Shown here one piece after another: positions 43,370 to 52,278 of a stretch of DNA of 64,000 nucleotides. Position 1 is the stretch's first letter; each line of letters opens with the position of its first letter. The notes beneath the pieces are model-generated. The model was not told the origin of the DNA, did no database searches, and worked only from the letters and a program-made list of their open reading frames with translations. The DNA is from Novosphingobium sp. KCTC 2891 (GTDB lineage Bacteria > Pseudomonadota > Alphaproteobacteria > Sphingomonadales > Sphingomonadaceae), in NCBI RefSeq assembly GCF_025938155.1, contig NZ_JAPCZG010000006.1:124001-188000 (forward strand). The letters run 5' to 3'. The translations under genes were made by a program, and so were the position numbers.

Positions 43370-46300
43370 TCACGCGAAGCTCGCTTCCGGTGCGTGCTGC
43401 GGCTCGCGATCTGGTGCATCTGCCGTCGGGGGCGTGATCCCGAACCACAGGGCGTAGAGTGCCGGGAGGAACACCAGTGTCAGAATGGTCCCCCCCAGGG
43501 TTCCGCCGATCAGGGTGATCGCCATCGAACCCCAGAACAACGAGCTGATGAGCGGAACGAAGGCCAGAACCGCCGCCAGTGCCGTGAGGATGACCGGCCG
43601 GGACCGCTGGACCGTCGCCTCCACTACGGCGTCGAACGGCGTCAGTCCGGCCTGGAGGTTGTCTTGGATCTGCCCGATCAGGATCAGCGTGTTGCGCATC
43701 AGGATGCCCGCCAGCGCAATGAGGCCGAGGATCGCGTTGAAGCCGAAGGGCTGGCCGGTCACCAGCAACGTCGGCACCACCCCGATCACCCCCAGAGGCG
43801 CCGTCAGCAGCACGATCCACATGGCCGAGAGTTGCCGGACCTGCAGGATGATCACAACCATCATCAGGACAATCATGATCGGGAAGATCGGCGCGAGCGC
43901 CGCGTTGGCCTTGCCCGCTTCCTCGATCGAACCTGCCATGTCGATGCGATAGCCCGACGGGAGCTCATCGATGACCGGCTGAAGCTTCTTCATCATCGCC
44001 ATCGACACATCGGGCGGCTGCAAGCCATCGGCGATGTCGCCGCGCACGGTGATCGTGGAAACGCGATCGCGCCTTTGCAGGATGGGATCCTCCATGCGGA
44101 CTTCCATCTTGCCGATCTGGCTGACCGGAACGCGCTGACCACCTGATCCGACCAGCATGAAGTCGCCCATTCGCGCGGGGTCGAGCCGATCGGTGCCGGC
44201 AGATCGGACAATGACGTCGACGGTCCGGATATCCTCGCGCGCCTGGCTTACCGTCACGCCGGTCAGGAGGAACTGAAGCTGCTGGGCGACATCGGCAGAG
44301 CTGAGCCCCATCGCCCGCAGGCGGTTCTGGTCGAGCACGAAGTGCACGGCCGGCGCACGATCCCCCCAGTCGGCATTTACCGTCCGCATCATCGGATCGT
44401 CCTGCATCACCGCCTGCACCTTCGCGGCAATGTCCCGCACCTTGTCCAGATCCGGCCCACTCACGCGGAAGGCGACCGGGAACGGTGAAGGCGGACCGAA
44501 CACCAGTTGTGTCGCACGGACCCTGGCGGCAGGGGCAAGGCCATTCGCCGCAGCCTTACTCACGCGCATCTTCAGGGCATCGCGCGCCTCCTGATCAGGC
44601 GTGCGGACCACGATCTTGGCGAACGAAGGGTCCAGTAGTTCCGGCGACAAGGCCATGTAGAAGCGCGGGGCGCCCTGCCCGATGTATGTCGTCACCTGCT
44701 GCGATTCGGGCTGTTTGCGCAGCCATGCCTCGACCTCCTGCGCAGCCCTTCCCGTCTGGCTGATGGCGGTGCCCTTGGGCAGTTGAACCTCGACGAGCAG
44801 TTCGGGCCTGTCCGAGGTCGGGAAGAACTGCTTCTTGACCAGCGCCATTCCCGCTCCGGAAAGCAGGAAGGCTCCCAGGGTCACCAGCGCGACAAGCCGC
44901 TTGCGGGCCACGGCCCAGGTGATGAGCCGGCGGACCTTGTTGTAACGGGCCGTCGCATAGATGGCGTTGTGGCCGCCTTCCACCGGCTTCATGTCCGGCA
45001 GCAGCTTCACGCCCATGTAGGGGGTGAAGATGACCGCGACGAACCACGAGGCAATCAGCGCGAAGCCGACGACCCAGAAGATGTTTCCGGCGTATTCGCC
45101 CGCGGTCGATTGGGCGAAACCGACCGGCATGAGGCCGATCACGGTCACCAGCGTACCTGCCAGCATCGGCGCCGCGGTGTGGCTCCAGGCGTAGGCCGAA
45201 GCCTTGAGGCGATCGTAGCCCTCCTCCATCTTCACCACCATCATCTCGATGGCGATGATCGCGTCGTCGACCAGCAGGCCGAGTGCAAGGATGAGGGCAC
45301 CAAGCGTAATTCGGTCCAGAACCCGGCCGGTAAACCACATGACCACCAGCACCACGGCAAGCGTCAGCGGCACGGCAGCGGCGACCACGATCCCGACCCG
45401 CCAGCCAAGGCTGATCAGGCTGACGATCATCACGATCGTCAGCGCTTCGAGGAAGGTGTGCATGAACTGATCGACGGCCTGGCTGATGTTGACCGACTGG
45501 TCGGTGACCGGCGTCAACGTCATGCCGAGCGGCATCTCGGTCGAGATCTTGCCGATTTCCGTTTTCAGGGACTTGCCAAGATCGAGACCGTTCCACCCCT
45601 GCCGCATGACCACGCTGAGCAGAAGCGCGGGCTCGCCCTGATTGCGCACGAGGAACGTCGCCGGATCCTCGTAGCCGCGCTTTACGTCCGCAATGTCGGA
45701 CAGCTGCAGGGTTCGCCCGTTTGCAACGATGGGCAAGTCGCGAATGCGCGACAGGTCGTCGAACGCGCCATCGAGGCGCACGAGCGTTTGCTGGCCCTTG
45801 GTCTCGACCGAACCGGCGGGCGTCAGCGCGTTCTGGTTTGACAGCGCCTGAAAGATATCCCGCGGCGAAACGCCCAGGGTTGCGAGCCGCTCCTGGCTGA
45901 ATTCGACGTAGATGCGCTCTGGTCGTTCGCCGACGATGTTGACCTTGTTCACGCCTGGCACGTGGAGCAGTCTCTGCCGAAGCTGCTCTGCCTCGCGCGC
46001 CATCTCGCGCATCGGCACGCCCTTCGCCTTCAGCGCATAGAGGGCAAAGCTGACGTCGCCGTACTCGTCGTTGACGAACGGCCCCAAAGTGCCTCTCGGC
46101 AGTTTCGCCGCTTCGTCGGACAGCTTCTTGCGCGCCTGGTAGAACTGCTCGGGCACGTCGGCGGGAGGGATCGTGTCGCGCAAGGTCAGCGTGGTGAAGG
46201 CAAGACCGGGACGCGTGAAGGTCTCGCTGCGGTCATACCAGCGCAATTCCTGCAGCCGCTTCTCCAACGGCTCGGCAACCTGATCCTGCATCTCCTGCGC

Positions 46301-46495
46301 AGTCGCACCCGGCCACGCGGTAACGACCGTCATGACCTTGATGGTGAAGCTCGGATCTTCCGCCCGCCCGAGATTCAGGAAGGCGGTGATACCGGCAATG
46401 ACGATCGCGATCAGGAAAAACAGCGTGACCGACTTTTCGCGCACGGCCAGCGCGGACAGGTTGAAGCGCTCGCGCACCGTTGCAGGCTCGCTCAT
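43370..46495 (-). CDS. RND multidrug efflux pump, inner-membrane subunit
   Basis: This 1041-residue AcrB-type pump has 12 membrane segments and the proton-relay Asp pair in LLVDDAIIAIE (segment 4). Two large periplasmic domains are visible, and the repeat architecture of HAE-1 RND transporters (GEYAGNIFWVVGFALIASWF). It takes drugs from the periplasm and inner membrane and passes them to the outer-membrane factor through the adaptor. The ATG overlaps the adaptor stop as ATGA. Its partner OMF gene is divergent at 48346. Confidence 0.95.
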   Translation of the reverse strand: MSEPATVRERFNLSALAVREKSVTLFFLIAIVIAGITAFLNLGRAEDPSFTIKVMTVVTAWPGATAQEMQDQVAEPLEKRLQELRWYDRSETFTRPGLAFTTLTLRDTIPPADVPEQFYQARKKLSDEAAKLPRGTLGPFVNDEYGDVSFALYALKAKGVPMREMAREAEQLRQRLLHVPGVNKVNIVGERPERIYVEFSQERLATLGVSPRDIFQALSNQNALTPAGSVETKGQQTLVRLDGAFDDLSRIRDLPIVANGRTLQLSDIADVKRGYEDPATFLVRNQGEPALLLSVVMRQGWNGLDLGKSLKTEIGKISTEMPLGMTLTPVTDQSVNISQAVDQFMHTFLEALTIVMIVSLISLGWRVGIVVAAAVPLTLAVVLVVMWFTGRVLDRITLGALILALGLLVDDAIIAIEMMVVKMEEGYDRLKASAYAWSHTAAPMLAGTLVTVIGLMPVGFAQSTAGEYAGNIFWVVGFALIASWFVAVIFTPYMGVKLLPDMKPVEGGHNAIYATARYNKVRRLITWAVARKRLVALVTLGAFLLSGAGMALVKKQFFPTSDRPELLVEVQLPKGTAISQTGRAAQEVEAWLRKQPESQQVTTYIGQGAPRFYMALSPELLDPSFAKIVVRTPDQEARDALKMRVSKAAANGLAPAARVRATQLVFGPPSPFPVAFRVSGPDLDKVRDIAAKVQAVMQDDPMMRTVNADWGDRAPAVHFVLDQNRLRAMGLSSADVAQQLQFLLTGVTVSQAREDIRTVDVIVRSAGTDRLDPARMGDFMLVGSGGQRVPVSQIGKMEVRMEDPILQRRDRVSTITVRGDIADGLQPPDVSMAMMKKLQPVIDELPSGYRIDMAGSIEEAGKANAALAPIFPIMIVLMMVVIILQVRQLSAMWIVLLTAPLGVIGVVPTLLVTGQPFGFNAILGLIALAGILMRNTLILIGQIQDNLQAGLTPFDAVVEATVQRSRPVILTALAAVLAFVPLISSLFWGSMAITLIGGTLGGTILTLVFLPALYALWFGITPPTADAPDREPQHAPEASFA

Positions 46496-47574
46496 CGCAC
46501 GGCTCCAGTTGCGGTCCGCTCGATCCGCACGGCCTCCCCTTGGTGCAGCATGTGCGCCCCAAGCGCGACGAACCGCTCGCCCGGCTTCAGTCCGCTCGCA
46601 ATGGTGGCGGTGTCCTCTCCGATCGCGGAAATGCGCACCGGGCGCCAATCCACCTTCGCAGGCGAACCTGCACGGATCAGCCACACCCCAGGCCCGTTTC
46701 CGGTATCGCGGACGGCTCCAAGAGGAACAACGGTCGCACCGGCGGCGCCGGGTTGCGACAGTGCGATCGTGATGGTGGAGCCAAGCGGCGCAGAAGCGGC
46801 GGCGCCTGAGAGAACGTAGCGCGCTTCGAAGGTGCGCGAAGCCGGATCGGCCGCGTCAGACAGCAACCGCAATTGCGCGGTGCCGGTGGCGCCAGCAAAC
46901 GTGCTGGCGAGTGCGCTGGACCCGATCCGGGGCCTGACCGTCTCCGGCAGTTGCACCAGCGCCTCGCGCGGACCCGACCGGGCGATCCGCACGACGATCT
47001 GGCCGGCGCCGACGACCTGGCCGGGTTCCGCCATGGTTTCCACCACGGTTCCGTCTGCGTCGGCGACCAGCAGCGCGTAGCTGCTGCCGTTGCTGGCGAC
47101 GCGCGCCTCTGCCTGCGCTGCCGAAAGCTGGGCGCGGGCCGCATCTGCCGCAGCCTTGGCCTGATCGTATGCCGATGCTGAAACCGCCCCTGCAGCGACC
47201 ATGTCACGGTAGCGCCGTTCGTCAGCGGCCGTCTGGATCGCGCGGGCTCTGGCAGCCTCGAGTGCCCCCCGGGCTGCCTGGCTGGCAAGCGCAAGGTCGG
47301 CCGGATCTATCCGCATCAGCGGCTGCCCCCGCCGAACCGCCTGGCCAGCCTGAACAAGCCGCTCGACGACTTTGCCGCCTACGCGAAATCCGAGATCACT
47401 CTGGACGCGCGCCGCGACGACACCGGTGAACTCCCGTTCGCTTGCGCCGCTTTGCGATACCACAACGGTGCGCACGAGCGGCGGTTGCGTGCGAGGATCG
47501 GGATCGGATCGCGCGCAGCCCCCAACCGCAAGAGACAACAGGATCAGCGCGCATTTCGGAGATGTCAGAACCAC
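46492..47574 (-). CDS. RND periplasmic adaptor (HlyD/AcrA-type lipoprotein)
   Basis: The 360-residue membrane-fusion protein has a lipobox (LAVGGC, Cys at about residue 20), a barrel-hybrid domain with DLGFRVGGKVVERLVQAGQA, an alpha-hairpin of Ala-rich helices (about 95-160), and a C-terminal beta domain (VVPLGAVRDTGNGPGVWLI). It bridges the pump and OMF. GTG 47574 has AAGGAGG seven bases upstream. A TetR operator lies immediately upstream, between it and the tetR gene. Confidence 0.93.
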   Translation of the reverse strand: MVLTSPKCALILLSLAVGGCARSDPDPRTQPPLVRTVVVSQSGASEREFTGVVAARVQSDLGFRVGGKVVERLVQAGQAVRRGQPLMRIDPADLALASQAARGALEAARARAIQTAADERRYRDMVAAGAVSASAYDQAKAAADAARAQLSAAQAEARVASNGSSYALLVADADGTVVETMAEPGQVVGAGQIVVRIARSGPREALVQLPETVRPRIGSSALASTFAGATGTAQLRLLSDAADPASRTFEARYVLSGAAASAPLGSTITIALSQPGAAGATVVPLGAVRDTGNGPGVWLIRAGSPAKVDWRPVRISAIGEDTATIASGLKPGERFVALGAHMLHQGEAVRIERTATGAVR

Positions 47575-47612
47575 ACCAAGGCCCTCCTTTGACGAGAGCC
47601 TTTTGTTTCCTT

Positions 47613-47636
47613 ATGACCAATATGTCAACTAGTCAC
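47613..47636. promoter_or_regulatory. TetR-type operator upstream of the adaptor gene
   Basis: ATGACC (47613-47618), twelve bases, AGTCAC (47631-47636). The same 6-12-6 layout, with GTGACC and GGTCAC arms, is found at 48291-48314. A TTGACA box on the minus strand lies within it. It ends just after the tetR stop, so repression of the adaptor and pump promoter would be separate from that of tetR. Confidence 0.65.
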
Positions 47637-47637
47637 T

Positions 47638-48252
47638 TCACGGCGCCAGACTGCGCAAAATCAGGCCCGTCACTTCCGTCTGCGCCTCAGGAAGGAGATC
47701 GAAATTGCGCTCCATGTGCAGCGGATCGATGAACGGCATCATGGTGTAGAAGATAGCCCGGCAGGTCTCGTCCAATGGCGTCTTGCGTTCGAATTCCCCG
47801 GTTTCACGGCCTTCGCGGACGATGGACGCGATCATTTCCCTGAGCGTGGCATAATAGGACTGCGAAGAGTTCCAGCGCTCGGTCGCCGAAAGCGCGGCAA
47901 TCTCGTAGATCTTGCGATTGTTGAACAGAAGCTCCGAGGTTTTGTCGGTCAAGCTTTTGAACATACGCCGTAATTTATCGGTCGCGCTATCCCCTTGCGC
48001 GACAGATGCCTGCGTTTGCGACACGATCAGAGCCAGCCTTTCACCGCAGATCGCTTCACCGATCGCCTGCTTGGAATCAAAGAAGCGATAGATGTAGGCC
48101 TTCGAGAAGCCGATTTCCCTGGCAAGATCGGAAACGGTCGTCTTGCCAAAGCCATAACGGGTGAAACAGTCTCGCGCAGCCGTGATGATCTGGTCCCGGA
48201 CGGCATGGTCGGCGGGACCGCGGGGCGAGGTTTCTGTAGCGTTGGTACTCAT
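47638..48252 (-). CDS. TetR/AcrR-family repressor of the efflux locus
   Basis: The 204-residue regulator has an N-terminal TetR helix-turn-helix (KTTVSDLAREIGFSKAYIYR, about residues 37-56) and a variable ligand domain. It sits between the adaptor gene and the divergent outer-membrane factor gene, with matching inverted repeats on both sides. It most likely represses both sides and is released by a pump substrate. The start at 48252 has AGGGG upstream. Confidence 0.92.
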   Translation of the reverse strand: MSTNATETSPRGPADHAVRDQIITAARDCFTRYGFGKTTVSDLAREIGFSKAYIYRFFDSKQAIGEAICGERLALIVSQTQASVAQGDSATDKLRRMFKSLTDKTSELLFNNRKIYEIAALSATERWNSSQSYYATLREMIASIVREGRETGEFERKTPLDETCRAIFYTMMPFIDPLHMERNFDLLPEAQTEVTGLILRSLAP

Positions 48253-48290
48253 GGCGCACCCCTACATCAGGACATGCATATTGACAACAA

Positions 48291-48314
48291 GTGACCATAA
48301 TATACATCGGTCAC
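48291..48314. promoter_or_regulatory. TetR-type operator between tetR and the outer-membrane factor
   Basis: GTGACC (48291-48296), twelve bases, GGTCAC (48309-48314), a perfect inverted repeat. TTGACA at 48280 and the AT-rich centre (ataatata) suggest it covers a promoter. It lies 31 bases before the outer-membrane factor ATG. Confidence 0.7.
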
Positions 48315-48345
48315 AAACCGCATCCCGAAAGCGAGGGGGGTCCTC

Positions 48346-49824
48346 ATGCGCCTCATCAGAATGTTCCATCTGCCGATCTGCCTTGCTCCCCTGCTTGGAG
48401 GCTGCGTGACGACACCGGCCTATGCGCCTCCGTCCTCGCCCCTTCCCGCAGCCTATCCTAACGGAGCCGCGGTAGAGCATCGGGCAAATGCGGCACAAGA
48501 TGCGGACCTCGCCCTGTGGTGGCGCGCATTCGATGACCCGCTGCTCGGCCGCCTCGTAGAGGATGGCCTGGCGCAGAATCTCGATCTCGAGCAGGCCAGG
48601 GCTCGGGTCATGCAGGCCCGCGCTGCCTTGAAGGGCGCGAATGCCGCCCTGCTGCCGTCCGGACAAGTCGGCGGTCAGGCAGGCCGGGCGTACCAGTCGC
48701 TCGAAACCCCTGCCGGACGCGTCGCGAGCGCCCTGCCCGGCTTCGATCGCTCGGGAAGCATCTACGAAGTGGACCTGGGCGCCAGTTGGGAACTGGACAT
48801 CTTCGGCGGGAAGGACGCCGCGCGTGACGCAGCGCGCGCCGATTGGCAGGCCAGCGAAGCAGGAGCGGTTGCCGCAAGGCTTTCCGTCGCCGCGCAGATT
48901 GCCGACAGCTACGTGACCATCCGCATGCTGCAGAACCGCCTGGAGGTGGCGCACAAACAGCTTGAAACGCAGCAGAAGCTCCTCGGACTGGTGCAACTGC
49001 AGTTCAGCAGGGGGCTGGCATCCGAACTGCAGGTGAACCAGGCTGCGGGGGCGTTGTCGCAGGTCCAGTCAGCGATTCCGGCCTTGCAGAACGAGCTGGA
49101 CGTTTCATCTAACGCACTGGACGTCCTGCTGGGACGTCAGCCCGGCACCATGCACGACCTGCTCTCCAAGCCCGCCGGTATCCCGGCGGCGCCTGCAATT
49201 TCCACTGCCGGAGGCCCGAGCGCCCTCCTTCGCCGACGGCCCGACATTATCGCCGCCGAGCGAAGGCTGGCAGCCAGCAACGCACGCATCGGCGTTGCGA
49301 TGTCGGAGTACTATCCGAAATTCTCGCTCAGCGGCCTGCTCGGCACCGCGACCATGAACGCCGGCGGACTGTTTACCGGGAAGGCCACACAGGCCAATGG
49401 CGTGTTCGGATTGCGCTGGCGCCTGTTCGACTTCGGTCGTGTCGATGCCGAAATTGCCGCAGCAAAGGGCCAGAATGCCGAAGCGCTCGCGGCCTACAAG
49501 CTTACGGTCCTGCGCGCATCGCAAGACGTGGAAGATGCGTTTTCCACGTTGCTGCAGCAGGAAGCCCGGGCAGCGTCGCTCACCGATAGCGAGGCGTCTC
49601 TCATCAAAGCCCGCGACCAGGCCGAAGTTGGCTACAAGGGGGGCATCCTCAGCCTCCTAGAGGTTCTCGACGCTGACCGGCGCCTGCTTGAGGCCCGCGA
49701 TGGCGCAATCCAGGCAAAGGCGGCTGCGGCGCGCGGAGCAGTTGCCTCATTCCGCGCCCTTGGTGGTGGTTGGTCTTCGGAGTTGCTTGCTGCCCCTGGA
49801 TATCAACCACAAACCTCCGGCTGA
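48346..49824 (+). CDS. Outer-membrane efflux factor (NodT/TolC-type lipoprotein)
   Basis: This is a 492-residue outer-membrane factor with a lipobox (LLGGC, Cys near residue 20) and two OEP domains of long helices with an internal repeat. Family words include WWRAFDDPLLGRLVEDGLAQ, RRRPDIIAAERRLAASNARI and YYPKFSLSG. It forms the trimeric outlet channel for the RND pump encoded on the other strand. GAGGGGGG precedes the ATG. It converges on the EthD-like gene. Confidence 0.93.
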   Translation: MRLIRMFHLPICLAPLLGGCVTTPAYAPPSSPLPAAYPNGAAVEHRANAAQDADLALWWRAFDDPLLGRLVEDGLAQNLDLEQARARVMQARAALKGANAALLPSGQVGGQAGRAYQSLETPAGRVASALPGFDRSGSIYEVDLGASWELDIFGGKDAARDAARADWQASEAGAVAARLSVAAQIADSYVTIRMLQNRLEVAHKQLETQQKLLGLVQLQFSRGLASELQVNQAAGALSQVQSAIPALQNELDVSSNALDVLLGRQPGTMHDLLSKPAGIPAAPAISTAGGPSALLRRRPDIIAAERRLAASNARIGVAMSEYYPKFSLSGLLGTATMNAGGLFTGKATQANGVFGLRWRLFDFGRVDAEIAAAKGQNAEALAAYKLTVLRASQDVEDAFSTLLQQEARAASLTDSEASLIKARDQAEVGYKGGILSLLEVLDADRRLLEARDGAIQAKAAAARGAVASFRALGGGWSSELLAAPGYQPQTSG

Positions 49825-49861
49825 TTCTTCGACCTGGATAATGATATCTCGCGAGTCCGGC

Positions 49862-50224
49862 TCAACTTGTACCGAGGACGGCATGGCGTTCCACGATGAA
49901 CGGCAGTGAATTTTCGAGGTCGACGAAATTGGGCTCGTCCGGGCGGACCTGCTCGAGATAGGCCGGTTCGGCAAAGGCAGCCTGCATCGCATCGGCGTCG
50001 GCGAATTCCAGCAGGGCGACGCCGTCGTAGTTGCTGGTCACGCCGAACATGCGCGCCACCGGACTGTCGCGATCCTGCACGTGATACTGCTCGTATCGGA
50101 TCAGGTGACGAGTAAAGTCGCCGCAGGCGCGCAGCAAGGGCGCGTGTTGCTGGCGCCAATAAGTATCGAACGCTTCGAAGCTCATGCCTGGCTTGCGGCG
50201 GATGCAGACGATCAGGATGGTCAT
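49862..50224 (-). CDS. EthD-domain protein
   Basis: The 120-residue protein has the EthD fold: ILIVCIRRKPGMSFEAFDTY, WRQQHAPLL and an ending with PFIVERHAVLG. EthD and similar ferredoxin-like proteins occur in pathways degrading ethers and aromatic compounds; their catalytic role is often unclear. The ATG overlaps the aldo/keto reductase stop (ATGA), so the two are co-translated. It is the promoter-distal end of the first minus-strand unit of the second catabolic cluster. Confidence 0.82.
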   Translation of the reverse strand: MTILIVCIRRKPGMSFEAFDTYWRQQHAPLLRACGDFTRHLIRYEQYHVQDRDSPVARMFGVTSNYDGVALLEFADADAMQAAFAEPAYLEQVRPDEPNFVDLENSLPFIVERHAVLGTS

Positions 50225-51282
50225 GCCGCTGTCCCCTTCCAGTTGCCAGGCAGGCCGGGAATGTCGATCCGGTCACGCATTCCAGCGTATCCCAGCGTCA
50301 TCGGCATGTCCCACTCCAGCATCGAATAGGGATGCCCGGCATCGAACGCGCTTGCCGCGTTCAATCGCGCCACGATGGCATCATCCAGCACAAGCCGACC
50401 GGCCGCCAGGTTCTCGACCAGCTGCTCGGGTCTTGTGGCTCCCACGATCGGGATGATGTTCCTGCGCATCATCCAGGCCAGCGCGACTTGGGCGGGCCGC
50501 GCTCCGATCTCGCTTGAGATCGCGTCGAGTTCGGCGGCGATCGTCCTGTTGCGCGCATCGAGCGGCTGGAGCTGCATCGAATCCAGCCGGTTCGCACCCG
50601 ATGCGGGGGCACCGCCGGTGTACTTGCCGCTCAGTATCCCGCCGGCAAGCGGCGACCAGGCCATGACGCCCACGTCATGCGCCTTGGCGAGCGGCAGGTG
50701 CTCGCGCTCGATCGAGCGCTGCACAAGGCTGTATTCAAGCTGCATGCACGCCACTGGCGCCAATCCCCGAAGGTCGTGGAAGGCCTGCGCGCGCGAAACG
50801 ACCCATGCCGGCACGTCGGACAGCCCGATGTGCAGGATCTTGCCCGCGCGGATCAGGTCGTCCAGCGCACGCTGCACTTCTTCCACCGGCGTGGTGAAGT
50901 CCCACCAGTGGACGAAGTAGAGGTCGATATAGTCGACACCCAGCCGCGACAGGCTCTTCTCGACCGACTGCACGAGGTTCTTGCGATGCATCCCCGCTTC
51001 GTTGGGGTCGCCGCGACCTGGCACCGCGTTGGCGTACTTGGAAGCGACCACGAAGCGCTCACGATCGGGAGCGATGAACCGGCCGACCATGCGCTCGCTT
51101 TCGCCACCTGTGTACATGTTGGCGGTGTCGATGAAGTTGCCGCCGGCCTCGGCATAGGCGTCGAACACCGGGCGGCATTCGTGTTCCGGGCGCGACCAGT
51201 CGGCCGCCTCGCCGAAGGTCATCGTGCCCAACGCGATCTGCGAGACGCGCAGCCCGCTGCGGCCAAGGATGGAATAGCGCAT
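50221..51282 (-). CDS. Aldo/keto reductase
   Basis: The 353-residue barrel enzyme opens MRYSILGRSGLRVSQIALGT. It has the catalytic Asp-Tyr pair in FIDTANMYTGGESE and a His in YFVHWWDFTTP, with a Lys in VVASKYAN. The cofactor site includes IIPIVGATRPEQLVENL. It reduces aldehydes or ketones with NADPH. It lies 7 bases after the SnoaL-like gene, in the same transcript with it and the EthD-like gene. The substrate is unknown. Confidence 0.9.
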   Translation of the reverse strand: MRYSILGRSGLRVSQIALGTMTFGEAADWSRPEHECRPVFDAYAEAGGNFIDTANMYTGGESERMVGRFIAPDRERFVVASKYANAVPGRGDPNEAGMHRKNLVQSVEKSLSRLGVDYIDLYFVHWWDFTTPVEEVQRALDDLIRAGKILHIGLSDVPAWVVSRAQAFHDLRGLAPVACMQLEYSLVQRSIEREHLPLAKAHDVGVMAWSPLAGGILSGKYTGGAPASGANRLDSMQLQPLDARNRTIAAELDAISSEIGARPAQVALAWMMRRNIIPIVGATRPEQLVENLAAGRLVLDDAIVARLNAASAFDAGHPYSMLEWDMPMTLGYAGMRDRIDIPGLPGNWKGTAA

Positions 51283-51289
51283 CGGGGCC

Positions 51290-52021
51290 TCAAATCGCCA
51301 GGCCAGGGTTGGCGCGCCATGCTTCGTCCGGCGGCGGGATCACGCCCAACTGGATCGCGAACTCGCGGAAGTTCCAGTGGGTGCGGCACCGCACGATCTT
51401 GCCGTTCTTGTACATCTGCGTGGTCGTGCCGCGCGTGACCGTGGTTTTACCGGCCGCCGGAATCCCGAAGAAATCCTCGTTGTGCGTGGCCTTCCAGATC
51501 CACTGCATATAGCCCCACTCGTCGTAATCGAGATCGGCGCCGAGGAAGATGTTGCCGGCAAAGCGATTGTAGTCGGCTTCCAGCTCGCCCTTCCATTCAT
51601 CCGGCACGCCGCCCTTCCGGCGAACGCCACGGCTTTCGCCAGCGGGTCCGCCGTCATAGGTGAGCACCTCGAACTTGTGGACGCCGAACGGCGAATCCGG
51701 CCCCGAATTGTTGAACACCACGAAGGCCTTGTAGAGTTCCTCCTTGGTGGTGATCGTCTGCATGAACTCGATGTCCTCCCAGACGAAATCGTCCGCATAG
51801 TAGCCCAGCACTTCTTCGGCACCCTTGTCGAAGAAGGCGGTCACCCAATCCTGCGCAGCGGTGAAGTTCTTGTGCTGGCGCGGGCGAGATCCGCCCCCGA
51901 CGCCGACCGCGCCATCGTCGGCCATGGCCAGCGGGGCGCCTGCTCGCAGCCGCGCGACCAGCGCCTGCTGCTCCGATGTCAGGTGTTCATCCGTCACGCG
52001 GTGCGAATACAGGATATGCAT
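51290..52021 (-). CDS. SnoaL/NTF2-like protein (longer of two paralogues)
   Basis: The 243-residue protein ends in a domain with VTAFFDKGAEEVLGYYADDF, DFFGIPAAGKTTVTRGTT and FAIQLGVIPPP. The same blocks occur in the 144-residue protein at 59801 (DFLGVPAAGKVTKTRG, QLGILP). The first 50 residues are extra and low in order. SnoaL-like folds form a pocket used by cyclases, isomerases and dehydratases. ATG 52021 has GGAGAGGA upstream. It diverges from the P450 gene, and one direct-repeat element lies between them. Confidence 0.75.
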   Translation of the reverse strand: MHILYSHRVTDEHLTSEQQALVARLRAGAPLAMADDGAVGVGGGSRPRQHKNFTAAQDWVTAFFDKGAEEVLGYYADDFVWEDIEFMQTITTKEELYKAFVVFNNSGPDSPFGVHKFEVLTYDGGPAGESRGVRRKGGVPDEWKGELEADYNRFAGNIFLGADLDYDEWGYMQWIWKATHNEDFFGIPAAGKTTVTRGTTTQMYKNGKIVRCRTHWNFREFAIQLGVIPPPDEAWRANPGLAI

Positions 52022-52157
52022 CGATGTCCTCTCCAGTGGATCGGCCGGCTATCTGCCGCGCTCTCGGTCGCAACGATGCGGTCGTGGTGCGCGTCCAGCA
52101 ATAGCCCAGCGCGCCAACGCCCTGCTCAACGTGCCAAGTGACCGGAAATGCCATTGC

Positions 52158-52193
52158 TGGCACCCTTGGACCGTGTTTGGCACGTGCGGCCCT
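52158..52193. promoter_or_regulatory. Two-half-site element upstream of the P450 gene
   Basis: TGGCAC at 52158 and again at 52178, 20 bases apart, with TTGG-N-CCG between them and GCCCT at 52189. The same layout with identical spacing occurs at 57370-57405 upstream of the TonB receptor. An inverted half-site (TTGGCACG on the minus strand, 52137-52130) points towards the divergent SnoaL-like gene. Direct repeats of this sort suit AraC-type regulators. Confidence 0.65.
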
Positions 52194-52278
52194 TATTTTC
52201 CGTCCGGGCGAATCTACCATCGCAGACAACTGATGCAGGCTGGATCCTGCACAATGACAAACGGGAAGGGTATGACGA

